64,000 nt of DNA from NCBI GenBank assembly GCA_019973155.2, contig BPQB01000005.1, forward strand, positions 925,384-989,383, in the 5' to 3' direction. This stretch comes from Phanerochaete sordida (Eukaryota; Basidiomycota; Agaricomycetes; Polyporales; Phanerochaetaceae). The stretch's first letter is position 1. Each line of letters begins with the position of its first letter. Below the pieces are notes generated by a model. It did no database searches and was not told where the DNA came from. It was given only the letters and a program-made list of their open reading frames with translations. Position numbers and translations under genes: made by a program. Positions 10,861-22,400 of this stretch are shown piece by piece.

Positions 10861-11596
10861 TTATGAGACTTCTCCCAGAACCGCTTTCACCTTGTCGATC
10901 GCAACAGTCGACTCCCGACCGCGCTGATCAAGTCCCCTCGACTCCTCGAACAACCCGAACAGCTCCCACAACACCTCTGGCAACTCGGTGATGTCCCCCA
11001 CGGGTGCACTTAGCTCTCTTTTGTCCTTCTCGTAGCCCTGCACACATATTTGCCTCAGCTCGCCGCTTGAGCTGGGAACAAGGAGCCGCTCGATTGGCTG
11101 TGACGTGCGCGGCTGCTTGATGCGCCATGTATTCCTGAATGTCCCCGTCTCTGGTAGCTCGAGCGTCTGCTTCGCCAACGATGCAACACCGTCAAAGGTC
11201 TCCTGCCCGAGCACCAACACGCGACCCATGGAGTCGACGGCAATGTTGGGCGTGAATAGGGCGAGGGTGAACCCGTCAGGCTCCGCTGGCGTGCTGCGAA
11301 GGACGGCAAAGACGAGCTCGTCGCGAGTGGGGTTGAATGCGCGTTGATCAGGGTGGGAGCGACTGTGCCAGCCCGCGAATTGGGATGTCCACGACATGTC
11401 GCGAGGGAGCAGGAGGGCAAGTGCGTGCAAGACAACGGCGAAGAGGATGAGCGAGCGCAGTGCGGAGGCTATGGTGGCGGTGAGTGCCAAGGGCAGCAGG
11501 TCTGGGGCAGGTCGAGCATGAGAGGCATGTGGACGGCTTTGCACTCGTCTCCGCTGCTGCTTCTTGGCTTCGCTCGGACATCACCGAGTCCGCCAT
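10861..11596 (-). CDS. Uncharacterised single-helix membrane protein
   Basis: Modelled as exons 11596-11545 and 11501-10861 (reverse strand), 230 residues. The large frame is open from a GTG at 11544, but no ATG occurs there before residue 50 of that frame. A short upstream exon beginning ATG-GCG (MADSVMSERSQEAAAET) joins in frame across a 43-nt intron with a GTGCAA donor, giving a plausible full start. Residues ~18-47 form one hydrophobic helix (IASALRSLILFAVVLHALALLLP); the remaining ~180 residues are soluble with several beta-like strands (RVLVLGQETFDGVASLAKQT). I do not recognise the family. The two-exon start is inference; starting at the Met that opens MSWTSQFAGW would remove the helix. 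Confidence 0.55.
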
Positions 11597-12291
11597 TGGC
11601 GGATCACTGGCGATCCCGACGCAGATCTCCAGATTCCGCCGCCCCGCCGCAGACGCCCGGTCTGCGACTCCGTTCGCACGAGCGACTCCCTTGGTCCCGA
11701 CGAGCGCATCACCCTACCAATTATCCAGGGCAGGATGCAATCAGGTATGTTTGAGAATCATCGATCCAGACGCTCGCGCTCACCGGCCATCTCTTCGCAC
11801 GCACAGGGATCCTCGTTGATGATATATACATCTCGACGAAGTTTCGTCTGAGCTGCGACCATCACACCGCCTGGCGTCCGTGCCTTTTCATAGCGCGTGG
11901 GTCCGTGCTGCGTCTGCGACTGCGATCATTCTCCGCCGCATTGCAGCCTCCTTCGAGCTCTCGGCACGGGAGGGGCGCGTACAGAGTGCCTGGAAGGTAG
12001 GCACCGCGTCCGGTTAGGTTCGCCCAGATCCTAGCGACATGGCTGTACACACCATCATGCCGCATTGCTTATCGACGCTCCCATCATAGCCCCGCCGCCG
12101 CGGCACGTCTATTACCGGTAAGTCGTTCTGGCGGTAGGAAGGCCGTGCGCACCTGATCAGACAAGGGCGAGCCAGGGATATTTGGGTTCAGATGGCGACG
12201 CGAGGACACGGACGCCTCGGCTAGCGCGAGTATACATATGAGCGTCCCGCTGCTTCGACTCGTGCCTGCGCATCTCCCCCTACCCGTCAAC
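11597..12291. other. Divergent intergenic region with TATA-like site
   Basis: About 0.7 kb between two divergent genes. The sequence TATACATATG at 12231-12240 could act as the TATA element of the right-hand gene. The rest shows nothing I can name. Confidence 0.5.
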
Positions 12292-13761
12292 ATGCTCCAC
12301 TTCAAGTTTGCCAAGGAGACCCCCTTGGCCCGGGCCTTTGCTCAAGTTCGAAGGCCCTTTTCAAAAGTGCACGGCTTCTACCATTACTTGGGCCTGCACG
12401 TCAAGTTTGGCCTATGGGTAGCCTGGACTGCCGCTATGGTCGGCATTTTCTGCGGTGTCTTGTTGGGCGTCGGGAAACGCTACAACAACTTAGGGTCCAT
12501 CATCCTGACCAGCGGCGGAAACGCGAGTGGGGTGGGTGCTCAGATTACTGCGCTGTGAGATACTGTACTCATCCATGCGTTCTGTGCAGGTGTCACTCAT
12601 TGGACATGTCTATAACGTAGACATCACCTCCCGCACGGTCCAAATATCCTGGCTGATAATTGGGTGCGGAGAGATGCAAATGCCTGGTTCAACAACCTAC
12701 GGTGTTGAGTCCTGCGGGCGCCTCAGCATCGCGGCCGACTTCTACGTCGATGGGTGAGTGGTGCAATCAATGTAAAACTCAAGCATATATGCCAATGATT
12801 GACCGATTTTTTACGTCTCTCAGTGCTCAGTCGCCCAATGGCAGCTATGATCCAGACGCAAACCCCAAACGAGCGGATGGCACCCAAAGCTCTATTTAGT
12901 GCGCGATTTGTCCTCTGTGTGACTAGGCAGCCTGACGCCGTCGCAGTGTGCAAGCTCTCAACGAGTTCCAAACCACGCATCTGATCGAAATCTCGTCGTG
13001 GAACGGGCTCGACCAGCAATACGCGTACCCGTTCGACACGTACTACCTCGGCTCGAGCGTCATCGCGCGCAACGCGGCCACGAACGAGAGCCTGCCGGTG
13101 CTGACGTACCACCCGGTCGACTCGACGAACAACTTCGCGCCGTTCATCGTCGACGACAGCGCGACGTTCACATCGTCGAACGGCAGCACGACGCTCGGGC
13201 ACTACATGCGCATCGAGTTCTCGCGCACGGCCTTCACGCAGTTCTTCGTCATGTCGCTCTTCCTCGTCAACTGGGCGCTCACCGCCGTCGTGCTCTACAT
13301 CACGCTCTCCGCGAACGAGGGCAACGACGTCGGCGAGTCGATCCTCCTCCTCCCGCTCTCTGTCATCGTGACCATCCCCGGCCTGCGCGCGCTGTGGGTC
13401 GGCGCGCCCGCGTTCGGTCTGTCGCATCTCCCTCATCCTCATACGCGCTAACACGTCTTCCCGCCACAGGCCTCCTCCTCGGTGCGTCCTCCCCTCTATC
13501 CCTCCACCCGCGCGCCCAGCTGACCACCCCACAGACTCCGCAGGCTTCTTCCTGCAGATGGTCATCGTCGCGCTCTGCTCGATCTTCCTCGTCGTGAACG
13601 TCGCGCTGAGCAGCCCGGAGGAGAAGGCGCGGCGCAAGCAGAAGCACCGCCGGCTCGTGCCGTCGGAGCCCGAGTGCCTCGCGATGTCTGAGCCCGAGTG
13701 GAAGGAGACGCACGGGCTCGCGAACGCGCTCGCGTACGAGCAGAAGATGGAGGTCGCGTGA
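12292..13761 (+). CDS. DUF4436 family multi-pass membrane protein
   Basis: Exons 12292-12531, 12590-12753, 12824-12898, 12947-13416, 13470-13481 and 13535-13761 give 395 residues. Exon 5 is a 12-nt micro-exon that restores GLLLDSAGFFLQ in frame. A first transmembrane helix (FGLWVAWTAAMVGIFCGVLL) is followed by a large luminal or extracellular region with many N-x-S/T sites and the conserved YAYPFDTYYLGSSV stretch that marks DUF4436. Three more helices follow (FFVMSLFLVNWALTAVVLYI, ILLLPLSVIVTIPGLRALW, MVIVALCSIFLVVNVAL), then a basic cytoplasmic tail. Function of the family is unknown. An upstream in-frame ATG at 12238 is disfavoured because it overlaps the TATA-like sequence; the chosen ATG is preceded by CCGTCAAC. 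Confidence 0.85.
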
Positions 13762-14493
13762 GCGAGAGGACCATCGTATGGCTCTCGTCTTCACGTATGC
13801 TCCGAGGACGTAGCGGCGAGTACTTTTGGAGCGTGCAAGGATGCACTGGACTGGCGTTGTACTTTTGGGGACATGGCGAATACTGGACTGAGATGTACTT
13901 TGTAGAGACTGTGATTTTTATCCCCTGTACCGACATTCCTCACGGACTTCTAGAGGCCCCCTTCCTCTTCGTAGGCAACCTCACATTGCAAAAAAGGGAT
14001 TTCATGTCATGTATCATACTACTTACCCTGCGTCGCCCTGCTGTGTATTTATTCGCCCCAGTGGCCATTATTGACACAACAGCAAAGCCGCCTGCGATGT
14101 GAATGAGTACTCTTCACAAATCTCAACGACACAATGGCGTGCGGTGGTGGTTTGTTGTATTTTGTGGGTGCCGCGGGGCCGATTCGGACCACGGCTAGAG
14201 GCGGAGAGGCTATGCAGGGACCGAAGCGAACGTCCATGACCGAGGACGGGTGCGTAATAATCGATATTAGGGCCGGCCTCAGGTGTCAGCAAGGCTCTTG
14301 TCCGACCTCTGTCGGTCCACACGAGGTACGGCACCGGGAGCGATAGGCTACTGGAGGCCGACTGAGGTTTGCGCGAGGTATTGCACGCGGGTGGGAATGC
14401 TGGAGTAACCATTCTCGAAATATTCCACGCAGCCCCGAAGCGTCCGCGCCGCCTCGGGCAGCGGCACCGCGCGCAGCTCAACCACAGACCACG
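13762..14493. other. Intergenic region
   Basis: About 0.7 kb between two genes in the same direction. The left half is AT-richer, consistent with a 3' untranslated region; the right half should be the promoter of the hydrolase gene. No coding exon or RNA gene was recognised. Confidence 0.5.
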
Positions 14494-15375
14494 ATGGAGG
14501 AGCACACCGACATCGCCTACGTCAAGGACTCCGCAGCCGGGGGCCTGCACGCCTTCGACCTGTACGTGCCCGCCGCGCAGCCCCGCGCGGGACCGCTCCT
14601 CGTCTTCGTGCACGGGGGCGCCTGGCGCTCGTGAGTCCCGGGGTTTCGCACAGCACGGACACAGCACGCTGACACGGGCTGCGTCAGCGAGGACAAGGCG
14701 AAGCACGCGCCGCTCGCGCGCCGCCTCGCGCACACCGCGCGCTGCGCCGTCGCCGTGCCGAACTACCGCCTCACGACGCCCGCGAGCGGCCTGCGGCACC
14801 CCGCGCACGCGGAGGACCTCCTCGCGTTCCTCGAGTTCGCGCGTGGCTGGGCGGGCCCCGGCGGCGACGCGGCGTACGACCCGGCGCGGCTGTATGTCGC
14901 CGGACATAGCTGCTCGGCGCACATGGTGGCGTCTATCCTCCTCGCCCCGTCGGACGACGCGCCGGTGGCCTTCCCGACCCTGGCCCCGTCCGACGCGCTC
15001 CTGGCTTCGGTCCGAGGCGTTATCGCGACCGAGGGCCTCTACGACATCGACTTGCTCCTTCAGTCCTTCCCGACGTACAAGGAGTGGTTCATTGCGAGCA
15101 CTTTCGGGGAGCACGCGTCGTACGCGGCGTTCAGCGTGTCTCAATACAACCTACGACCGGGCGCGGAGCACATTCGTTGGCTCATTGCACATTCCACCAA
15201 GGACCCACTTGTCGACATCTTGCAAAGCGAAGCAATGATACAGCGACTGGAGTCTTTCAGCAAGGCAAACGTCGAGAGCTACCTGGAGCTCTCCTGCGAA
15301 GATCACAATGGTGTATTGATGGAGGACAAGTACCACGAGCTCGTTAGCAGTTTCATATCTCGTATGGAGGGATAA
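14494..15375 (+). CDS. Alpha/beta hydrolase, kynurenine formamidase-like
   Basis: Exons 14494-14630 and 14688-15375 give 274 residues. The oxyanion motif HGGAW occurs at residues 40-44 and the nucleophile elbow GHSCSAH places Ser120 as catalytic residue; a late HNG (in CEDHNGVLMED) and the preceding HSTKDPLVDI supply likely His and Asp. HGGAW plus this length resembles fungal BNA7-type kynurenine formamidases, which hydrolyse N-formylkynurenine to kynurenine and formate in the cytosol during tryptophan breakdown. The elbow is GHSCSAH where many formamidases have GHSAGAH, so a related esterase is possible. A kynureninase gene lies about 35 kb to the right in this window, which mildly favours the kynurenine assignment but is not linkage proof. 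Confidence 0.75.
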
Positions 15376-15610
15376 ATATAAGCGTGCCCAGAGGACGAAG
15401 GAAAAGGTGGAGAGGGGCTTCGCATCGTGAGGTTGTCGTAATTAGTGAGAATTAAAAGGGTATACTCGAAAGCAACGAGGGATGTAGCTTCCGAATACTA
15501 AGATACACAGGTCATCCTTCGTAAGATTGGGAGCGTCCAATGAGAACCACCCTGGCGTAAAAAGATTCGGAAGCATAGATCATGAAAAAAATAATACAAC
15601 CACCACAAGC

Positions 15611-16951
15611 TCAGTGGGATTTTCCGACTGAAACACCGACAGCGATGCCGATGATGGCGAGGATAATGAGGGTGATGAAGAAGCAAATCCACCGTTTGCG
15701 CCGTGCGGATCGTGCGTGCTCGACGGCCTTTTCGGTCTGCTCCAGACTGCGAAAGAATCAGCCTGGCGCCCCGGGCTGACATGGGAAGAGATGTACTCAC
15801 CCTCCGCGTGTGTCATCCTCTACTCTTGCAGCTTGCGTCTCGATGGCGTTGATAGTTTCGTCTTGCTGGTTAATCAATACGCTCATCTGCAAAAACCGGT
15901 TATTCAGTAAGCCCACGGAGCAAGCAGGATGAGCACATACGTCATTGAATAGTTGAGCAAGCTCCTCCAGCGTCCTCTCTATCCGTTGAATGTCGGCATG
16001 ACGATCTTGGACTTCTCGGTAAGCAATGCGGGCCTCGCCGTAACGGTTGGAGGACGTGAGCTGCCGGGAAGCGTCAGCAATGGCGGAAACGCGTGGATAG
16101 CAACAACAGCCTACCGCTTGTGCGAAGATCTGGTCGCCGCCACCAGAGGTGTCGTTGACCACCACATTGATCTCGTCCTGAGTGGCATCGGGCTTGACTG
16201 TAAACTCCTTGTCAGCCGGGGCCGCGCAATGTGCGCTTCGGCCAGAGCTCACCTATTCTGAACTGGCGTTCCACCCGTTGCTTGTAGCGAGCCCTGTAGT
16301 CCCTCTCCACTTGCTGGTAGTTCTGCAGAGCCTCCACGAACTTGGAGCGCGCAAAGTCTGTCTGGAGGCGGGTAAGCCGAGCGCGTAACAGGCCGGAGAA
16401 TAGGGAGAAGCTCACCCTGTTCTTGCGTATCCTCATGTCCTGGCCGGGCTGAGCGGGCTGGGCCTCGAGCGATTGTATCCGCGACTTGATGCTGTTGCCC
16501 AGCTCCCTCGTCTGCCCGACGAGGTCCTCGAGGATCTCCTCATTCTTGTGGTTGGTGTTCTCGTCGGTGCTGTTCAGGATACGACTATGGAGGTCTGAGA
16601 TGCGCGAGATGTTGGAATTGTACTGCGAGATGGAGTCTTGGATGGACGTGATCTACGCGGGACCGGGAAGCCTGCTTTAGCCGAGTTGTCTGCAATGTGC
16701 AAAGCGCGTGCGTACCTCTGTGTAGAAGGCTGACATCGCGTCGACGCCATTGGTCTGTCCGTAGCCATTTCCATAGGACTGGTTTGTTGGGGAGGTAACG
16801 TAGTCGGGCTGCCGTATGTTGCCCATCTCTACATCTTGAGGGGCTCCTCCCTGCGCTTGCCTCTGGGCCTGTGAGCACGAGGTGAGCGGCTTGTCTCGGA
16901 GATAGGCTGAGGGCGACGTACTCGCAGTTGTGCCAGTCTGTCTCGCGCCAT
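15611..16951 (-). CDS. Syntaxin, plasma-membrane t-SNARE (SSO1-like)
   Basis: Eight exons (reverse strand): 16951-16922, 16868-16716, 16652-16416, 16361-16253, 16197-16115, 16060-15941, 15886-15801 and 15746-15611, giving 317 residues. A Gly/Gln-rich N-terminus is followed by the three-helix Habc region (ITSIQDSISQYNSNISRISD onward). The SNARE helix runs from about IQRIERTLEELAQLFND through INQQDETINAIE with zero-layer Gln252, then DTRGGLEQTEKAVEHA. A basic RSARRKRW precedes the single C-terminal membrane anchor at about 293-311. This is the layout of fungal Sso1/Sso2, the Qa-SNARE that accepts secretory vesicles at the plasma membrane with Sec9 and Snc. The first exon codes only MARDRLAQLR. 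An MSO1-like partner gene is in the same window near 62-63 kb. Confidence 0.92.
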
Positions 16952-17188
16952 AGTCCAAGGGTATCAGGGAGCGATAATTTACACGGAAGACGAAGAGAAG
17001 TGGGGGTGAGTGGGACGCAGCGGTCCAAGTCCAAGCGAGCCTGCGGACGGTACAGCCCAACAGACGCCTACCCCGAACTCGTTCGAGGTTCGATCATTTC
17101 CGGAGGCTGACACGTGCGCCCGCCTCTTTACGGCCGCCATCTCCGCCCCGGCCCCATTATTTCACGATTATTCACCTATTTATTCAGC
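16952..17188. promoter_or_regulatory. Short divergent promoter region
   Basis: Only 237 nt separate the start codons of the syntaxin gene and the gene to its right, which diverge, so both promoters must lie in or overlap this stretch. No clear TATA box was seen. Confidence 0.5.
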
Positions 17189-19300
17189 ATGGCTTCGCGC
17201 GTCGAAAAGCTCCTCGAGGAGCCCTTCGGCAACCCTGCATACTGGTTTGATGATATATTCAACGACAAGTGCAAGAGCGTTGGCAAAAACGCCTTGATTT
17301 TGCACAATGTCATGCTCTCGTGTGGCGACGAGGTGACCGGGTACGTGGGTCCATACTGACATTTAGAGACCTCTGACAAGCACTTTAGCCTCACCTACTG
17401 CGACTGGACCCAGCCCGAGTGCGAACGTGAGCGCGTCGAGAAAGAGGGTGTTATCGTTAGAGGCACTCTGGCGTTCAGACACTCCGGCTGGCTCACCACG
17501 CATGGCTCTGACGTGCTCACTAAAGAGCTGCGACGACGCGACAACAAAGATCTTGCTCGTCGTGCCCAAGGTCATGACATATCTTCCTCAAATCTCACCA
17601 TCCACCATGTTATCAGCGGATTGCGGCTCCCGGTCAAGGTACGAATTCAGATCAAGAAGCCGCACAAGTATCCTTCGCAGTATCTATGGGGTGAGTACGC
17701 TCGGACGTGCACCGCTCGTAATTTGTGCTTGTGCTAAAATGCACGCGTCACAGGCGAGTCGTCCGCTCCCGATGGGCTCTGTCTATGGATTAATCCCCAA
17801 AAGTGCGCTGTCTCGCGCTTGGCTGTTGTTCTGTCTGACATCACTGTAGAGGGCTTTACTTTCATGTGATGACTATGGACTCGCTGACAAGGCGGTTGTC
17901 TGCGTTGTGCATTGAACGCTACTGGATAGCTTTCGAGATGCTAGGGCTGGTCAAGGCGGCAGAAAAGCAAAACCTGGGAAGCATTGCTCCCAAGGAACGT
18001 ACGCCGTCCTGGTTTGCCGAGCAGTATGCACGGTACAAATGCCCAGCAGCAGACAAAGGCGAATACGAGCAGGCCAAGAAGAATATGCTCAAAGTTTTCA
18101 AGGAGCACGCCGACTGGTTAGTTCACGACCAAAAGAGGCAGCTCAACCATAGGCTATTCGACCCCAAGATTTGGCTGAACTGGTTCAAGAGACATGATAT
18201 AAGGAGCGATTCAGATGAACTGGAGCCCTTTGAAGAAGATGACGATGAAGGAGAAGAAGAAGAGCCTATGCAAGTGGACGGTGCATCATCTAGTGATGAG
18301 CTCATGGACTACGAAGATATTCCAGCAAGTCGGAGTCGCTCACGCACACAGAACTCTCGAGACAACAGCCCTGCTCCAGTGGAGGTAAGTACAGCGGGTT
18401 GAGCCGGCGATCATACCTCTGATTATACCTCTTACTCCGCCCTAGAATGCCGGACGCAGTCCACAACCGCCACCGGGTAGGTCCGCAAGTCACTTTCTCG
18501 GTCAGAAGAGGCGGCACGACAGTTCCTCCGCGGAGTCCTCGCGTGGGCCGTCGCCTCAGGACGAGCCCGCAGTCGACGCGATGCACCCGCAAGACGACGA
18601 CGGCGAGTCCTCCGGCCTCGAGTACGTCGACAACCCGCGCGACCTCGCGGAGCCGGCCTACTACCGGATGTCGAGCGAAGACGACGAAGACGAGTTCGAA
18701 AACTACGTCTTCGACGAGGCACTTTCGCCGGATGAGGAGGACCCGCCCGACTCAGACACTTCCGACGACGACCCCGGCGTCCACCCCGGCGTCCCCGTTT
18801 ACGAGCCGTCGCGGCAGTCGACGGAGCCCTCGGTCGCGGCTGCGGTGCCGTACGTACTCACGAAGCCTCCGCGGATCCCGTTGCCTGGCGGGCAGTGGTA
18901 CTGCCCCGTCTCGACCTGCGACCACCAGCTGGACATGCACAATCTCCCCGAGGACCACCCCACGGTCTTTGCGGTGTCGAAAGAAGATCGGGACAGGATC
19001 CGGTCGGGCAACTGGTCCTGGCAGGACTCACGCCTGGTCCAATGTTTCTACGAGATTGTGTCCGCGCACTACGTGGATCATCTGAAAACGATCGGCATCA
19101 AGCTCGAGGGTAGCCGGAAAGACGTATGTGCCTCTCTCTGCGAGCCATTCAGAGTCGCTCACATCCCTTCGCAGCTGGTAGCCAAGTGGGTGCACCCCGA
19201 AGAGCACAAGTCGGAGCACGCCAAAGTGCTTGTGAAGGACGAAAGACGGTCCGAAAGGCGCAGTGTGCTGCACGACCCCAAGCCGGACTCTGAACAATGA
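17189..19300 (+). CDS. Unrecognised 613-residue acidic protein
   Basis: Exons 17189-17340, 17389-17690, 17754-17802, 17850-18384, 18446-19123 and 19175-19300. The N-terminal ~230 residues look globular and conserved in style (FGNPAYWFDDIFNDKCKSV, then LPVKVRIQIKKPHKYPSQYL and CLWINPQKGLYFHVMTMDSL). The middle is strongly acidic and Ser-rich (EPFEEDDDEGEEEEPMQVDG, SSEDDEDEFENYVFDEALSP). The C-terminal part has WYCPVSTCDHQLDMHNL, a Cys/His cluster that may bind metal. Acidic tracts plus RSRSRTQ-type basic segments suggest a nuclear protein, but that is inference. I do not recognise the family. The last intron (19124-19174, GTATGT...CAG) is 51 nt and stop-free, so retention would add 17 residues. 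A possible GTGAGC donor in exon 2 was rejected because reading through keeps the frame open. Confidence 0.7.
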
Positions 19301-19438
19301 AAATCCACATTTGATACATACAATGCCCTCAAAAGCATTGCCCTGCAACGCCGTCCACAAGTTACACACGTATAGATACAAGACAGATGATGCCTCCAAC
19401 AGGATACCTTCAAGCACCAGGGCTTCGAGCAACCCGCG

Positions 19439-22400
19439 CTACGGGTCACCCAGTCGTGACCGCGCGCCATCGTTCGAGTGCCTCGAGCGCACCCGCACGT
19501 TCTTCAGCTCCTGCCACAGCCTGCCCCTCCCGACATCGCCGCTGTACGTGCTCAGCGCCTTCGTGCTCGGCGCCTTGCTCGCGAGCTCGCTGCGCTTCGT
19601 CGCGCCGCCATACGTCGATGTCGAACGCGCGGGGCTGGTGTTGCGCACGGTGCTCGCGCGCGTGGACAGCCGCGGGCGCGACGGGCTTGCCAGCGTCGAG
19701 AGCTGCGTTGACAGCTTTGGCGGCGGCCGGCGCTCGGGCGAGCGCGGCCGCTCGGAGAGGAGGCTCGCAATGCTCAGGCGGCCGCCCTGGTAGAGCTTGG
19801 AGCGCACGGCCGGCGCGGGGCGGAGTGGAGGAGAGGAGGGACCGGCTTCGGAGATGCTTGCCGGACTGTCTGGGCGGGCTCCTACTGTAGGGACAGAGAT
19901 GTAATCTGGTGGAGCAGTGGACGGCTTCGGTGGAGGTGCTGAGCGGGTTTGTCTTGGTGCAGCCGTGGGAAGCCGCAAGTAGCGGGCGCGACTGGTGGTG
20001 AGGTTAGTATAGGTCGATTACGGGAGGTTTGGATTCACTTACGCAACAGCTTTGAGTTCGAGCTTGGTTCTATACGCTTGCACCCACTTCTCAAACGCTT
20101 TCGCTGCATGATCATGAGCAAGGAGTTACCTTGAGAAAGAGTTGCGACTTACTCAAGACGTTCTTCTGGTGCAGCTCCCTCGCCTGCTTGCTCTGCAGCG
20201 CGCGAGGCATTGCATCACGCCATATCGCCCAGTACCTGCCCTTGAGGTGCGACGCATGGAAGCGAACGGCTGGCAGGGACTTGGTCTTCGAGTGCCAGAT
20301 ACCAAATGCGCGGAAGACGAGGTTACGCTCGTGCTGCGCAAGGAACGCGTCCGCGACGGGCTGCAGCCGTATGTCGAGGTAGCGTTCACGCCACTTGTCC
20401 CATGCGCCGGCAACGACGGCGAGCTTGAGCTCTTCTTCCTTCTGCTGGAGAAGCTGGCGCCGGCTCCGTGTCTTGCGTGCGAGGCTAAGCCAGCGGTAGA
20501 AAACCTTGCGCAAGGTCTCTTCGCGCTTGACATACTTGTAGCTTTCCATGAGGCTCAGGTCGTTGACGTGACGGATGCAGAGGGCCTTCCACTTGTTGAA
20601 TGCGGACCTGGAAAGATGTCAGTCGTTATACCATTAGTGATGTATAGGATGACATACGTGACGATGGCGGTCTCGTAACGTTTCTGCGTCTCGAACTCAC
20701 GGAACTTGACGTCCGCGACCCTGTTGGTCCAGCGATTGAGCGCATTGGACATGATACGCTGCCGACTCCCTTCAGTGACACCCGCAGAAAAGCGAGCTTT
20801 AGGACGTACCAGTTCAACACGCTTCCGGATAACCTCTTCCGACAGCTTCATCTGCCTCTCAACCTGTGCGCGGCGGCACCACTCCCGGAGGTATTTGCCC
20901 GCGACGCGCTCCTCGAACTCCTTCACCTTCCGTTCCCGCTTCTTCTCCTGCGCCTTCTCGACCCACTTGTGCCATGCGCTCCGTGTGACAAAGTATTTCT
21001 CGGCGTGACGTGCCTGCCGTGCCTGCTTCGCGTGTGCGCGCAACTGCAGCCGCCACGCGAAGAGCATGCGGTATGCCAGCTGCGTGTTGTAGTACTGCAC
21101 GGCGAAAGCTTGCGCGTTCTGGTGAGAAGTGTGGACCTCGCGCCACCGGCGCATCGCGGACACGGCAAGGGCAGAAGAACCGCGCGTCGAGAACGCAAGA
21201 GCTTTGGCTGTGGCCCAACATTAGAAAAGTGAGGAAGGCCGCCAGGGCGAATGTAAGCCCACCTTCGCGCTCGCGGTGCTGCTGTAATCGCTGCACCCAC
21301 GTTGACCAGACGCGGTGAAGAACCCCTTTATCCACCGCATTTTCAACCAGCCGACCCCGTTCGTGTGCTTTCCATACGCGCCACACAGCTCGAAGGAGTA
21401 CTTCGTTCTGTCGAGCTTCGTGCTTAGCGGCGCGGCGCTCCAAGGTCTACGGCGTCAAAACTCAGAATCAGCCTTCTCAAGTGCTACGAATGAGAACTCA
21501 CGCGTATCCGATCTCTTGCGGTTTTCCAGGATCGTAAGGCCCGCTTTACGATCAGATGGTCATGGAAATCGTCCGCCAACCGGACTTCGTGCCTGTAACA
21601 ACATGTCAGTGATGAGTTTGGCACTCTGCAATTGCGAAGAACTCACAGCCGCTGCTTCCACGCGTCGAACGCAGTAGTGAGAATTCTGAGCCCAACACTC
21701 CTCGTCAGGACGCCTTCCGCCCTCCTAACAGCCACCTCCTTCCTCCAAAGATCCCAAAACCTCGCCAGCTGCCTCTTCTCCCGCAGAGCGACGAGCTGGT
21801 CGCCCCTATCCTCGATCTGGTCCATCTGCACGAGCCGCGAGCGCCACCGCTTGAACACGCGCGTCGCGAGCCCACGGTAGTACTGCTGCTCGGCGAGGCG
21901 GAGGCGGAAGGCCTGGCGCCACTGCTCGTATGCGCCGCGGACGAGTGCACGGTCGTGGCCGTCGCGCACCGCCTTCATGCGCGCACGCATGTCCTGGCGC
22001 CACTGCAGCTGCTTGCGCTCGCGCAGCCGTCCGCGCCAGAGCTGCAGAACTGCCTTCAGCCGCCGGTTGTCCGCCGTGGCCGCCACGCGCGCATATAGGT
22101 CTCGTTGGGCTGCGGTCGCGCTGCGCCACCGGTGCAGAGCATCTCGCACGAGGTAGAGGTTGCGGGCTTCAGCGATTTGTTCGGCTGTAGTCTATACGAT
22201 AAAGTCAGCAGCTGTGAGGTAGAGCGATATGTGTAGGCACACCTCGACCCATTGGTAGGCTGCCCTCCACGCCTCCCAATAGCGTTCGAGCAGCTTTTCG
22301 TCTCGAAACCGATCCGCGTCCTCCTCATAACGTGCAATCCTGATCTTCTTCCATGCCTCGTCCTCGTTCAGAACAGTTCCCCTTCGTTCCCTCGCTTGTG

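Noticed and set aside
12238..12291. Earlier in-frame ATG of the DUF4436 gene
   Set aside because: It lies within the TATA-like TATACATATG, so transcription probably begins downstream; the ATG at 12292 is preferred.
17430..17480. A possible GTGAGC...TTCAG intron inside exon 2 of the unknown acidic protein
   Set aside because: Splicing it would force a frame that does not join the next exon; reading straight through stays open and continues into the conserved-looking IQIKKPHKYPSQYLWG segment.
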